DNA from: Alphaproteobacteria bacterium
Lineage (GTDB): Bacteria > Pseudomonadota > Alphaproteobacteria > Micropepsales > Micropepsaceae
Direction: 5' to 3'
DNA: 64,000 bases
Assembly: GCA_028865545.1 (NCBI GenBank)
Contig: JAGWJY010000008.1
Coordinates: 1-64,000 of the forward strand
Of the stretch, positions 45,719 through 55,012 are shown piece by piece. The notes beneath the pieces are model-generated. The model worked only from the letters and a program-made list of their open reading frames with translations. It did not search any database and was not told where the DNA came from. The position numbers and the translations under genes are program-made. Position 1 is the first letter of the stretch. Each line of letters opens with the position of its first letter.

Positions 45719-46816
45719 TCACATAATCGCCGTCGGCCATCCCTCTTTCGACCAGACCAGCGGCGCTATGCGTAAATTTGGCGCGCCGTGATTCAGTTTG
45801 TCGTAAGCGTGATAGACGATGTAATCCTGACCGCCGTGGTCGCGTAGGATCGCGCAGTGGCCGGGACCGCGCCAACGCTGCTTCTCTTCTTGGTCTGCCT
45901 TGAGAATGACCGAGCCGTAGCCGTTCATCATCGAACGGCCCTCTTCGTCGAGATAGGGCCCTGTGACACTCTTCGAGCGTCCCATCGCGGTGTAGTAGGT
46001 GCTGTTTACGCCCTTGCAGCAATAGTCGTAGGAGGCAAAGAGGTAGTAGTAACCGTCCCGCTCCATGATGTAGTTGGCCTCGATCGTGTCCAGACCGCCT
46101 TCCGGCGTCGGACGTTCGGCGATCGAAAACAAATGTGGATTTTCGGACTCCGGCTTTCCGGTCTTGGGATCGAGCTTAAAGATCTTGAGCCCGCTCCAGA
46201 AACTGCCGAACGCCAACCACTGGTTACCCTGCAAATCTACGACATGTGTAGGATCGATGCAGTTGTAATCGTCCTTCGGGAAGGACTCGAAGACGACGCC
46301 TCGATCATCCCAGTGATAATTGGGCGATTTTGGATCTAACGTCGTGTTGGTCGCCAACCCGATCGCCGAGCGGTTGGAGCCAAAGCTCGAAACGGCGTAG
46401 TACAAATAAAACGTGCCGTTCAGATAGCTGATATCAGGTGCCCAGACACCGATCGTGTCCGGTATCCTCTGCAAGGCCCAAGCCGGTATCGCCGGAAACG
46501 CATAGCCTTCCAGCTCCCACTTGAGGAGGTCTTTCGACGTGCGGATCGGCACCTGCGCCTGCTTCTTACTGTTCATCGTCGTGCTGAATACATAATAGGT
46601 ATCACCTGCACGGATAATGCTCGGATCATGAACCGGCGTGATGTCGCCCGACATCCGGTCGTTGATGGGCTTTGGCGTTTGCGCCCAAGCGGCGGTCAGC
46701 GTAGGAACCGCGGCGGCAGAAAGGCCCACTGCTACAGAGCCCTGCAAAGCCCTGCGGCGGCTGATCATCTGTAGGAATTTTTGATTTAGCAGGACGGGCG
46801 TGTCGTGTGACGACAT
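45719..46816 (-). CDS. GH43 arabinan endo-1,5-alpha-L-arabinosidase (copy B)
   Basis: About 365 residues. A twin-arginine-type segment (ISRRRALQGSVAVG) follows a 16-residue lead. Catalytic acids are visible in PVHDPSIIR, WAPDISYLNGTFYLYY and TIEANYIMERDGYYYLF. I start it at ATG 46816 because GAGGAGG stands just upstream; the open frame extends further but would cross the 46939-46970 hairpin. It is a tandem duplicate of the gene at 44652-45686, perhaps with different chain-length preference. Confidence 0.92.
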   Translation of the reverse strand: MSSHDTPVLLNQKFLQMISRRRALQGSVAVGLSAAAVPTLTAAWAQTPKPINDRMSGDITPVHDPSIIRAGDTYYVFSTTMNSKKQAQVPIRTSKDLLKWELEGYAFPAIPAWALQRIPDTIGVWAPDISYLNGTFYLYYAVSSFGSNRSAIGLATNTTLDPKSPNYHWDDRGVVFESFPKDDYNCIDPTHVVDLQGNQWLAFGSFWSGLKIFKLDPKTGKPESENPHLFSIAERPTPEGGLDTIEANYIMERDGYYYLFASYDYCCKGVNSTYYTAMGRSKSVTGPYLDEEGRSMMNGYGSVILKADQEEKQRWRGPGHCAILRDHGGQDYIVYHAYDKLNHGAPNLRIAPLVWSKEGWPTAIM

Positions 46817-46938
46817 CGAAACCTCCTCGTTGCTTGCTTCGTAAAAATTTGGACGGCGGAGAATGATGCGGTGTCCGCAGAACCTCGCCGCCGTCCATTG
46901 GGGAGAGGAACCCCTGTCAATATAGGCCCCCGAAGTCC

Positions 46939-46970
46939 CTGGGCCAAATTCGCTTTTGAATTTGGCCCAG
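46939..46970. repeat. Perfect 13-bp inverted repeat between receptor and GH43 genes
   Basis: CTGGGCCAAATTC, loop GCTTTT, GAATTTGGCCCAG, a perfect stem located 25 bases after the receptor stop and before the GH43 copy B start on the same strand. No T-tract follows on the minus strand, so it looks like an mRNA-stabilising or partially terminating hairpin rather than a full terminator. Confidence 0.75.
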
Positions 46971-46995
46971 ATCACTTCCCGCGGAAGCTTGTCCG

Positions 46996-49671
46996 TTACA
47001 ACTTGTACCGCAGGCCAAGCGAGATGGTCTGGTCGAAGCGGCGCGTATCACGCGGATAGACAGCGCCAAGAGCTCCATTGCCAAAACTGTCCTGGAAATC
47101 GCTGTTCAGCAGATTTGTGGCATCGAGGGTGAACGTCAAATTGTCGGTGTACTCATAGCTTGCCGACAAATCGAGCCACGGCTGCGACTTCGCGTAGATA
47201 GTCCCGGGATTCTGGCCACCGCCTGGGGCCGGGCCTTCATTGAAGCCGGACCGCCAGTTATACGCGACACGGAACGACACAGGGCCCTTCTCGTAAATGC
47301 CGACGAGGTTATAGGACCAATGCGAGATGTTCTGGAAGGCTCCGCCGACATAGGTACCGTTTGCCTGAAGGCCAAGCCCGCTCCAAAGTCCCGGCAGAAA
47401 GTCGAAGAACTGCGTGTAACCCACTTCAGCGCCGTCAATATGGCCGGACGGAGAATTCGCGGGCCGACTGACCTGATAGACGATACCCCCGATCGTGTCG
47501 GGGACGACTGAGTTCCCGATATAGCCTGCAACCTGCCGGTAGAAGACTGCGCCGGTCAGCATGTTCGATGCGCCGAAGTAATACTCCAACGACAAATCCG
47601 CGTTATCCGACTTCTCCGGCGCAAGATTGGGATTGCCGCTTGAGCCAGAACCGAGGAGCGTCGCGGTAGAAGCCGACAGGGAAAGACCTGGATTAAGTTG
47701 TGCAAACGTCGGCCGCGTGACCGTCCGACTCAGAGCTGCACGCAGGAACAGGTCATCCTTAAGCTGGAAGCGCATATTCATGCTCGGCAACCAGTCCAAT
47801 GTGCTTTTGCTGCTGTTCGTGGACGTGTACGTGAACGTGTAATGGACGTTGTCGGGCGTCGTAACCACCAGCGAATTGCCCATCATGTCAGCCTGGGTAT
47901 CAACAACCCGCAGGCCGATATTGCCGTCAACGGGGACCGTGCCGAGGTTGAAACCGAAGTTTGCCTTGACGTAACCGGCGTAACTCTGTTCTCGGTCATC
48001 GAATGACTGGGTCGGGTCGGCAGGCGGAGCTGTAGTCGCTTGGCCGAACAACGCTCTCATTTGCGCTACGTGCGACACGAGGTAATTCGGATCCGCATCC
48101 ACCCATTTCTTGATGCCAAACTGACCGTCGAACTGCGTTCCACTCGTCACGTGGGACGAGCCGGTAAGAGACGCTAAACTCGGAAATGTCGTACACGCCG
48201 TTGAGGCCAGCGCCGCAGTCATGATCGCAAACGTTGGGCTCGATGCAGACGCCGCGCCGCGGCAATCGAGGCCGCCGGCATTGTCCGCACGATTTCGAGC
48301 GAAACGGTTGGCATAACGCACGCCCGCGTCGAACGACTTGACCAGACTTCCAGGGCCCATGTCGTACGACAGATCGCCCCGCCAATCGATCTCGTTACCT
48401 GTCTGCTTCGTCCATTGATCGTACCACTGGCGAGTATGGAAGTTCGCAGGGTCAGTCAGGCTCACGCCCGTGACGTTCATATAAGGTGTGCCAGTGCCCT
48501 TATAGTTGAAATCCGCGGTATATCCGTTGTTTGGTGGATAGTACTCTGTGTCTAGAATGTAACCTGTCTGGTAGAAGCGGCTGTCGGTATAATCAAGTTC
48601 TGTCGACAGCGTCGTTCTGTCTCCAGTCCAAGTCGCACCCGTCGCCATCTGGTACGTGTCGGTTTTCGGCCGGAAGGACTGATTGCTGGTCAAATCATAA
48701 CAACCACCTGTTACCGTTTTCACTTCACTGGTGCCAGGGAACACCGTAGCCGTGGCCGGGTTTGCGCAAATCCAGGGAAGCCCGACGAAGAAGTCGTTCG
48801 AGTTCGGATTACGGTAACGCGTGTAGAACAGTTCGGCGTAGACTTCGGTGTTCGCATTCGGCCGCCACTGGGTCGAGAAGTCGACCGCGCCACGTTCGCG
48901 GCTACCCGGGATAGATTGGGCCCCTTCGGTCAGCGGTATGTATGCGGTGCCGCCGGCCCCGGTCGAACCTGCAACCGGCCCGATTGACTGGGTTGAAATA
49001 TAATTGTCGAGAATCTCTTCCTTGTAGTGATCCTTCGAATAAGAAACATCGAGCAAAACGCCGATCTCGCCGATTGACGTGTTCCATCTGTTGCTCAACA
49101 GGATGCTGGCGTTGGGATCGATGTGGCCGGAAAGCGAACTTTCAGTAGCACGGACCGTGCCGGCGACTTCCAATCCATCGAAGTCGAACGGCCGATGAAG
49201 GCGGACGTCAATCAATCCGGCGATGCCACCTTCCAGATCATTCGCCTCGGACGATTTTTGCACGTCGACCCGAGCTAGAAGCTCGGCAGGGATATCTTGC
49301 AGCGTGATGAACCGCCCCGTCGACGTAAAGATTTCACGCCCATTGAGCAACGTGGCGATGTCAGGCAGACCGCGTATCAGCAACTGGTCGGATTCCGCTG
49401 CGTTGCGACTTATCTGAACGCCAGTGACATGCTGCAAAGCATCGATGACATTGTTATCCGGCAACTTGCCAATGTCTTCGGCCACGACCGAGTCGACCAT
49501 TTGACTGGAGTTTTTCTTAACGTCCTCTGCCGACTGCAAGCTTGCGCGCACGCCTGTGACGACGACTGTCTCAACCTGCTGACCCGATGTATCTTGCCCG
49601 TAAGCCACGCCTGTGGCCAACGTCATCGCAATCACAGACGCGGACCCGGCCAATACTTTCTTCCACTGCAT
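46996..49671 (-). CDS. TonB-dependent receptor, large carbohydrate type (probable arabino-oligosaccharide importer)
   Basis: 891 residues with a signal peptide (cleavage near GVAYG-QDT). A TonB-box/plug start is VETVVVTGVRASLQSAEDVK, the plug contains IRGLPDIATLLNGREIF, and the protein ends in the barrel strand TISLGLRYKL. The ASLQSAEDVKKNSSQMVDSV segment is typical of the Caulobacter/Xanthomonas-type sugar receptors. It stands first in the strand set leading to GH43, GH43 and GH51, so arabinan fragments are the likely cargo. GGGAGGGA precedes the ATG. Confidence 0.93.
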   Translation of the reverse strand: MQWKKVLAGSASVIAMTLATGVAYGQDTSGQQVETVVVTGVRASLQSAEDVKKNSSQMVDSVVAEDIGKLPDNNVIDALQHVTGVQISRNAAESDQLLIRGLPDIATLLNGREIFTSTGRFITLQDIPAELLARVDVQKSSEANDLEGGIAGLIDVRLHRPFDFDGLEVAGTVRATESSLSGHIDPNASILLSNRWNTSIGEIGVLLDVSYSKDHYKEEILDNYISTQSIGPVAGSTGAGGTAYIPLTEGAQSIPGSRERGAVDFSTQWRPNANTEVYAELFYTRYRNPNSNDFFVGLPWICANPATATVFPGTSEVKTVTGGCYDLTSNQSFRPKTDTYQMATGATWTGDRTTLSTELDYTDSRFYQTGYILDTEYYPPNNGYTADFNYKGTGTPYMNVTGVSLTDPANFHTRQWYDQWTKQTGNEIDWRGDLSYDMGPGSLVKSFDAGVRYANRFARNRADNAGGLDCRGAASASSPTFAIMTAALASTACTTFPSLASLTGSSHVTSGTQFDGQFGIKKWVDADPNYLVSHVAQMRALFGQATTAPPADPTQSFDDREQSYAGYVKANFGFNLGTVPVDGNIGLRVVDTQADMMGNSLVVTTPDNVHYTFTYTSTNSSKSTLDWLPSMNMRFQLKDDLFLRAALSRTVTRPTFAQLNPGLSLSASTATLLGSGSSGNPNLAPEKSDNADLSLEYYFGASNMLTGAVFYRQVAGYIGNSVVPDTIGGIVYQVSRPANSPSGHIDGAEVGYTQFFDFLPGLWSGLGLQANGTYVGGAFQNISHWSYNLVGIYEKGPVSFRVAYNWRSGFNEGPAPGGGQNPGTIYAKSQPWLDLSASYEYTDNLTFTLDATNLLNSDFQDSFGNGALGAVYPRDTRRFDQTISLGLRYKL

Positions 49672-50021
49672 AGTTCCCTCCCTGGCATCGTCTTTCTAAA
49701 GCGCTGATTCGCTCGTCGACGACATCGATCATTACTCAGACAAGTAGGTTATTTAATTTCGCAGACAAATGCAAGGTCATGGCGACGAAGGCATATTCAA
49801 TGCCTCGCTCATGTGGCCGATCGGCATCACCACAGAGCTCGGCCGCCAAAAATTGCCTCAATGCGATGCGCTCCACGTTGAAACGCAGCAGCCCTCATGT
49901 CGCGTCCAGGCTTTTAAATTTTGCAGCTCGACCGTGCGCCTTGCGCCCATCAACCCGATTGGACTTACATTCCAATGGGCTATACTAGGAATTATTGAGA
50001 TACCGGAGCGGTTCAGTTCCC
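49672..50021. promoter_or_regulatory. Divergent control region with two TTGTCTG sites
   Basis: 350 bases between the receptor and the FadR-type regulator. Reading the minus strand, TTGTCTGA (49743-49736) and TTGTCTGC (49768-49761) lie 65-97 bases upstream of the receptor start. They repeat the motif found before galM and araA and are candidate operators for the divergently encoded regulator. No gene was recognised in the remainder. Confidence 0.45.
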
Positions 50022-50783
50022 ATGACAAAACTGATGCCACTTGGACGGAAGCATCCGATCAGCAAGGTGCTGCGGTTACACGGCACTATCGCTCGCGATC
50101 TTGGTACCGCTATCATGTCTGGAGTGTATCAACCTGGCGACCTATTGACGGGCGAGGTTGCTTCCAGCGAGCGGTTGGCAGTTTCCCGTACCGCTTATCG
50201 TGAAGCGGTGCGCATTTTGGCCGCAAAAGGCCTCGTAGAATCCAAACCGAAAGTCGGCACCAAAGTCAGCAGCAAGGACAAATGGCACTTGCTCGATCCC
50301 GATGTACTCGCCTGGGCTTTCGAGAACGAGCCGGACTTAGATTTGTTGAACAGCTTATTTGAATTGCGCAATATTGTTGAATCGGCAGCCGCCGCGCTCG
50401 CCGCGACTCGTCGCTCGGAGATGCATTTGAAGACGATGCAACGCGCGATTGACGGCATGGCACGCTTCACCTTGGCAACAGAGGCAGGTCGTCAAGCCGA
50501 TCAAGACTTTCACACGGCCCTGCTCCAGGCGACGGAAAATCCTTTCATCATGTCCCTGACGACCGGCGTCAACGCTGCAGTCAACACCACGACCATGTTC
50601 AAACAGCGAAATCGTCCGCTGCCGCGCGACCCCGTGCCGGACCACGTTCGTGTCTTCGAAGCAATTGCGGACAAAAATGCCGTTGGAGCGCAGAAGGCGA
50701 TGACTGAGCTCATTCAATTGGCGCGCTTGGATACCCCGACGCCAAAGCGGTCTGCGGCACGACGAACTAGGCGTAAGACGTGA
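50022..50783 (+). CDS. GntR-family (FadR subfamily) transcriptional regulator
   Basis: 253 residues. The winged helix has LGTAIMSGVYQPGDLLTG and VSRTAYREAVRILAAKGLV, and GTKVSSKDKWHLLDPDVLAW links to an all-helical FCD effector domain (LFELRNIVESAAAALAA). FadR-type proteins with the WHLLDPDVLAW segment commonly control sugar and sugar-acid catabolism. Its position, divergent from the receptor and upstream of araBAD, makes it the likely local arabinose regulator. ATG 50022 is chosen over an upstream TTG. Confidence 0.9.
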   Translation: MTKLMPLGRKHPISKVLRLHGTIARDLGTAIMSGVYQPGDLLTGEVASSERLAVSRTAYREAVRILAAKGLVESKPKVGTKVSSKDKWHLLDPDVLAWAFENEPDLDLLNSLFELRNIVESAAAALAATRRSEMHLKTMQRAIDGMARFTLATEAGRQADQDFHTALLQATENPFIMSLTTGVNAAVNTTTMFKQRNRPLPRDPVPDHVRVFEAIADKNAVGAQKAMTELIQLARLDTPTPKRSAARRTRRKT

Positions 50784-51095
50784 ATCGAAGCCGCGTCGCG
50801 CCGCACGCTGTACGACAGCACTTACATCTCCGGCTTGCATGGGCGGTATAACTTATACCGACCAAGGCAGAATCAATGACTTCGACGGCGCCCTTGCCGC
50901 AACGACGGTTCAGGCCGCGCTCTTATACGGCGCACCAGCAAGTACAAAGGGTGCCGCAATCTACATCCGCAGCCTTGCTAAATTGCCCGCTTAGCCGATT
51001 TTGCGACCGATTTTCTGTATTTGTCTGATTTTTGAGATGCGGCCGCTTTGGGACTGTGGTATCAAGGTCGCGGAAACGCACAACACTCGAGTGTC
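50784..51095. promoter_or_regulatory. araA upstream region with palindromes and a small open frame
   Basis: 312 bases. CGGTATA-ACT-TATACCG (50844-50860) is a 7-bp-arm inverted repeat resembling GGTAT/ATACC operators of FadR-type regulators. TTGTCTGA is at 51021-51028. ACACTCGAGTGT (51083-51094) directly precedes the araA start and shares its core with 6961-6970. A 51-codon frame at 50839-50994 has no known relatives and no ribosome site; I do not call it a gene. Confidence 0.5.
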
Positions 51096-52607
51096 ATGAC
51101 GTTTATGAAGAAGTTTGAAGTCTGGTTCGTCACCGGTAGTCAGCATCTGTACGGTCCGGAAACGCTCGATCAGGTCGCCAAAGATTCGCAGAAGATCGCC
51201 AAGGCGCTAGATGCCGCGCCAGCCGTTCCTGTCAGCATCGTGTTCAAACCGGTTCTGGTAACACCAGAGGCGGTGACTGAACTTGTTTTGGCAGCGAACA
51301 GCTCTTGCGAATGCATCGGCATCATCACTTGGTGTCACACGTTTTCGCCGTCGAAGATGTGGATCAACGGCCTCAAACAGCTGCGCAAGCCCGCCCTTCA
51401 TTTGCATACACAATACAATCGCGACATTCCTTGGTCGACGATCGACATGGATTTCATGAATCTAAACCAAGCGGCGCATGGCGACCGTGAGCACGGGTTC
51501 ATCTGGACTCGCTTGCGTTTGAATCGCAAGGTCGTCGTCGGTCATTGGCAGGAAAAGCAGGTACAGCAAAAGATCGGCGCGTGGACACGCGCTGCCGCGG
51601 CATGGAACGACTGGCAGGGCGCGAAGTTTGCCCGCTTCGGCGACAACATGCGTGAGGTGGCAGTCACTGAAGGTGACAAGGTCGCAGCGCAATTCAAGTT
51701 CGGCTACTCCGTCAACGGCTACGGCGTGGGTGATCTGGTGGCCGTCATCAACTCCGTCCCCGACAATGAGGTCGATCGGCTCGTCGAGGAATATGAGAGC
51801 ACTTATGAGGTGACCTCAGACCTGCGCAAGAACGGTAATCGGCATAAATTCATCCGCGAAGCGGCGCGCATCGAACAAGGAATGCGGACGTTCCTAAAGG
51901 ACGGGGATTTCAAGGGCTTCACTACAACGTTTGAGGACCTTCACGGCCTCGAGCAGCTGCCAGGATTGGCTGTACAACGGCTAATGGCTGACGGCTATGG
52001 TTTTGGCGCGGAAGGTGATTGGAAAACGTCTGCGCTCCTACGAGCCGTCAAGGTCATGGGAACTGGTCTGACGGGCGGCGCGTCTTTTATGGAAGACTAC
52101 ACCTACCATCTCGATCCAGCCGGCAAGCTTGTTCTTGGGGCGCATATGCTGGAGGTCTGCCCGTCCATCGCAAGCCGCAAACCATCTCTGGAAGTGCACG
52201 CGTTGGGCATCGGTGGAAAAATGGACCCTGCCCGATTGGTCTTCAATACGCCAGCCGGTCCCGCCACGAACGCGTCGTTGATCGACATGGGCAACCGTTT
52301 CCGGCTGCTGGTGAACGAAGTCGACGTCGTTTCGCCTGAACATCCGATGCCAAAGCTCCCCGTCGCGCAAGCGGTCTGGAAGCCGCGGCCGAATCTCGAA
52401 GATGCCTGTGCCTCCTGGATATATGCCGGCGGCGCGCATCATGTGGCTTTCAGCCAAGCCGTTACTAGCGAGATGCTGGAAGACTTCGCCGAGATTGCCG
52501 ATATCGAGTTCCTGCTGATCGGCGAAAAGACATCGGTTTCCGAGTTCAAGAAAGAGTTGCGTATAAACGAGGTTTATTACGCATTGAACCGGGGCTGGGC
52601 GATCTAA
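51096..52607 (+). CDS. araA: L-arabinose isomerase
   Basis: About 503 residues, the normal size. It converts L-arabinose to L-ribulose in the cytoplasm using Mn. Diagnostic segments are [18 protein letters not shown] at the start, [27 protein letters not shown], and the metal-binding Glu/His regions in [13 protein letters not shown] and GGAHHVAFS. Start codons at 51096 and 51105 are both possible; neither has a clear ribosome site, and a palindrome sits just upstream. It begins the araA-araB-araD operon. Confidence 0.95.
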   Translation: MTFMKKFEVWFVTGSQHLYGPETLDQVAKDSQKIAKALDAAPAVPVSIVFKPVLVTPEAVTELVLAANSSCECIGIITWCHTFSPSKMWINGLKQLRKPALHLHTQYNRDIPWSTIDMDFMNLNQAAHGDREHGFIWTRLRLNRKVVVGHWQEKQVQQKIGAWTRAAAAWNDWQGAKFARFGDNMREVAVTEGDKVAAQFKFGYSVNGYGVGDLVAVINSVPDNEVDRLVEEYESTYEVTSDLRKNGNRHKFIREAARIEQGMRTFLKDGDFKGFTTTFEDLHGLEQLPGLAVQRLMADGYGFGAEGDWKTSALLRAVKVMGTGLTGGASFMEDYTYHLDPAGKLVLGAHMLEVCPSIASRKPSLEVHALGIGGKMDPARLVFNTPAGPATNASLIDMGNRFRLLVNEVDVVSPEHPMPKLPVAQAVWKPRPNLEDACASWIYAGGAHHVAFSQAVTSEMLEDFAEIADIEFLLIGEKTSVSEFKKELRINEVYYALNRGWAI

Positions 52608-52623
52608 AACAGGTTCATCTTCG

Positions 52624-54291
52624 ATGGGTGCTCAATATACGATCGGTCTCGATTATGGGACAAACTCGGTCCGCGCGCTGTTGGTGGACACGGCTGACGG
52701 ACGGGAAATCGCGACCGCCATCTGGGGATACGAGCACGGGCACTCTGGTGTCATTTTGAGTCATGACCCGAACCTCGCCCGACAGCACCCTGCCGACTAC
52801 TTGAAAGGCGCCGAGATCACCATCGGGCAGGTACTTGCTGAAGCGAGCAGAGCCGTGCAGGGCCTGAAGCCCGAACATGTGGTGGGCATCGGCGTGGACA
52901 CGACAGGCAGCACGCCGTTGCCGGTGGATGCAGACGGTCAGCCGCTCGCGTTCCATAGGGAATTTTCCGATAACCCGGCGGCACTTGCCTGGCTCTGGAA
53001 AGATCACACGTCTTTCGCAGAAGCCGCGGAGATCACCGCGTTGGGCCTGGAAATGCGCCCGCAGATCATGGCCAAAATCGGCGGCATCTACTCCAGCGAA
53101 TGGTTCTATAGCAAGATCCTCCACTGCCTGCGCACCGCGCCGAATGTTTTCGATGCCGCCTATTCATGGATCGAACTTGCCGATTTTGTCCCGGCGGCAC
53201 TGACCGACACGCTGGCACCGGGCAAATTCACGGCCGGCATCTGCGCATCCGGCCACAAGGCGATGTTCAACAGCGCGTGGGGTGGTTATCCGGACAAGGA
53301 ATTTCTGTCGCGCCTGGACCCAAAGCTCGGCGCTTTGCGCGACCGTCTGCCCAAGCGCGTTTGTGCCGTGGATTCCAGCGTTGGCGGCCTCTCGGTCGCT
53401 TGGGCGAAGAAGACTGGGTTACCGGCGGGAATTCCCGTAGCTGTGGGCGCATTCGATGCGCATCTCGGCGCCATCGGTGCCGGCATACAACCCGGCACGC
53501 TGGTCAAGATCATGGGTACCAGTACCTGTGACATCACGGTGAAGCGCAATAGTGAGAACCTCGCCGATGTGCCCGGCTTGTGCGGCGTCGTCGACGGCAG
53601 CGTGCTACCGGGCTATTTCGGGCTCGAAGCCGGCCAATCCGCGGTCGGTGACATTTTCGAGTGGTTCGTCGGCTATGTGAAACCAGAAGGTGGATCGCAC
53701 GAGGCGCTGACCGCAGGGGCTGCAAGACTTCGACCCGGCGAGTCCGGTCTGATGGCATTGGACTGGAACAACGGCAATCGCACCATTCTGGTGGATCAAC
53801 GCCTCACCGGCTTGTTGGTCGGTCAGACGCTTTACACCACGCCAGCAGAAATCTACCGCGCCCTGATCGAGGCCACAGCATACGGCGCGTTGACGATCAT
53901 CAACCGCTTCGAGGAATACGGCGTGTCAATTGATCAGGTCGTCAATTGTGGTGGCATCGCGGAAAAGAGTCCGCTTACCATGCAGATTTACGCTGACATC
54001 ACCGGCAGGCCGATGAAGGTCTCACGATCAGCGCAAACCCCTGCCCTCGGTGCGGCCATTGCCGCTGCCGTCGTGGCACGAGCTCATCCGGACTTCGCGT
54101 CCGCACAAAGGGCAATGACAGGTTTGAAGCCGGACGTCTTCACACCAGACCCGCAAGCACACACTGTGTACCGTCAACTTTACGCGATCTACCACACGCT
54201 GCACGATGCGTTCGGCACCAAAGCGTGGCATGGTAGCCTGTATGACGTGATGAAGACGCTGATTGACATCCGCAACCGCGTTCGCAGATGA
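52624..54291 (+). CDS. araB: L-ribulokinase
   Basis: 555 residues of the FGGY carbohydrate kinase family. It phosphorylates L-ribulose to L-ribulose 5-phosphate. Visible are the N-terminal phosphate motif TIGLDYGTNSVRALLVDT, the substrate region GIGVDTTGSTPLPVD, and the C-terminal VNCGGIAEKSPLTMQIYADI nucleotide-binding region. Length and AIWGYEHGHSGVI are typical of AraB rather than xylulokinase. It starts 16 bp after araA. Confidence 0.95.
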   Translation: MGAQYTIGLDYGTNSVRALLVDTADGREIATAIWGYEHGHSGVILSHDPNLARQHPADYLKGAEITIGQVLAEASRAVQGLKPEHVVGIGVDTTGSTPLPVDADGQPLAFHREFSDNPAALAWLWKDHTSFAEAAEITALGLEMRPQIMAKIGGIYSSEWFYSKILHCLRTAPNVFDAAYSWIELADFVPAALTDTLAPGKFTAGICASGHKAMFNSAWGGYPDKEFLSRLDPKLGALRDRLPKRVCAVDSSVGGLSVAWAKKTGLPAGIPVAVGAFDAHLGAIGAGIQPGTLVKIMGTSTCDITVKRNSENLADVPGLCGVVDGSVLPGYFGLEAGQSAVGDIFEWFVGYVKPEGGSHEALTAGAARLRPGESGLMALDWNNGNRTILVDQRLTGLLVGQTLYTTPAEIYRALIEATAYGALTIINRFEEYGVSIDQVVNCGGIAEKSPLTMQIYADITGRPMKVSRSAQTPALGAAIAAAVVARAHPDFASAQRAMTGLKPDVFTPDPQAHTVYRQLYAIYHTLHDAFGTKAWHGSLYDVMKTLIDIRNRVRR

Positions 54292-54295
54292 GCCT

Positions 54296-54988
54296 ATGCT
54301 TGAAGAGTTAAAACGGCAGGTATGCCAAGCCAACCTGGATCTGGTTCGGGATGGATTGGTGATTCAGACATGGGGTAATGCCAGCGGCATCGATCGCACT
54401 CAGGGCCTAGTGGTCATCAAGCCATCCGGTGTCTCTTACGACGGGATGAAACCGGAGCACATGGTTGTGGTTTCACTAGACAACGGCAAACCAGTGGAAG
54501 GAAACCTCAAGCCCAGTTCCGACACGCCAACGCATCTTGTTCTGTACCGTGCATTCAAAGACATCGGCGGTGTCGTTCACACGCACAGTCTCTACGCGAC
54601 AGCTTGGGCCCAGGCCAAGCGTGGCATTCCATCTTACGGCACGACCCAGGCTGACTATTGGTATGGCGATGTGCCGTGCACGCGGCTGATGACGCCGGAT
54701 GAAATCAAAGCGGACTATGAGGCAAACACCGGACGGGTGATCGTGGATACCTTCAAGGATTTGGACCCACTGCACCACCCTGCAGTGCTGGTAGCGAGCC
54801 ATGGGCCGTTCACTTGGGGCACAGATGTCAATGATGCCGTGCACAACGCAGTGGTGCTCGAATTCATCGCGAAACTGGCAGGCGAAACGCTGCGCATCAA
54901 TCCAGACGTCGACCCGATGCAATCTGTCCTGCTTGACAAGCACTTCCTGAGGAAGCACGGACCGAAAGCGTATTACGGACAAAAATAA
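54296..54988 (+). CDS. araD: L-ribulose-5-phosphate 4-epimerase
   Basis: 230 residues, matching E. coli AraD (231). A zinc enzyme of the class II aldolase fold that makes D-xylulose 5-phosphate. Zinc His ligands lie in GGVVHTHSLYATAWAQ, and the downstream His in DAVHNAVVLEFIA. WGNASGIDR and KPSGVSYDGM are phosphate-binding features. ATG 54296, 4 bp after the araB stop, is preferred over an in-frame codon inside araB. The product enters the pentose phosphate route. Confidence 0.95.
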   Translation: MLEELKRQVCQANLDLVRDGLVIQTWGNASGIDRTQGLVVIKPSGVSYDGMKPEHMVVVSLDNGKPVEGNLKPSSDTPTHLVLYRAFKDIGGVVHTHSLYATAWAQAKRGIPSYGTTQADYWYGDVPCTRLMTPDEIKADYEANTGRVIVDTFKDLDPLHHPAVLVASHGPFTWGTDVNDAVHNAVVLEFIAKLAGETLRINPDVDPMQSVLLDKHFLRKHGPKAYYGQK

Positions 54989-55012
54989 CCAAGAGAGCAG
55001 GGAACCCAGCCT

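Noticed and set aside
50839-50994. 51-codon frame between the FadR-type regulator and araA
   Set aside because: No ribosome site or homologue was recognised, and a palindrome overlaps its first codons, which suits a regulatory region better.
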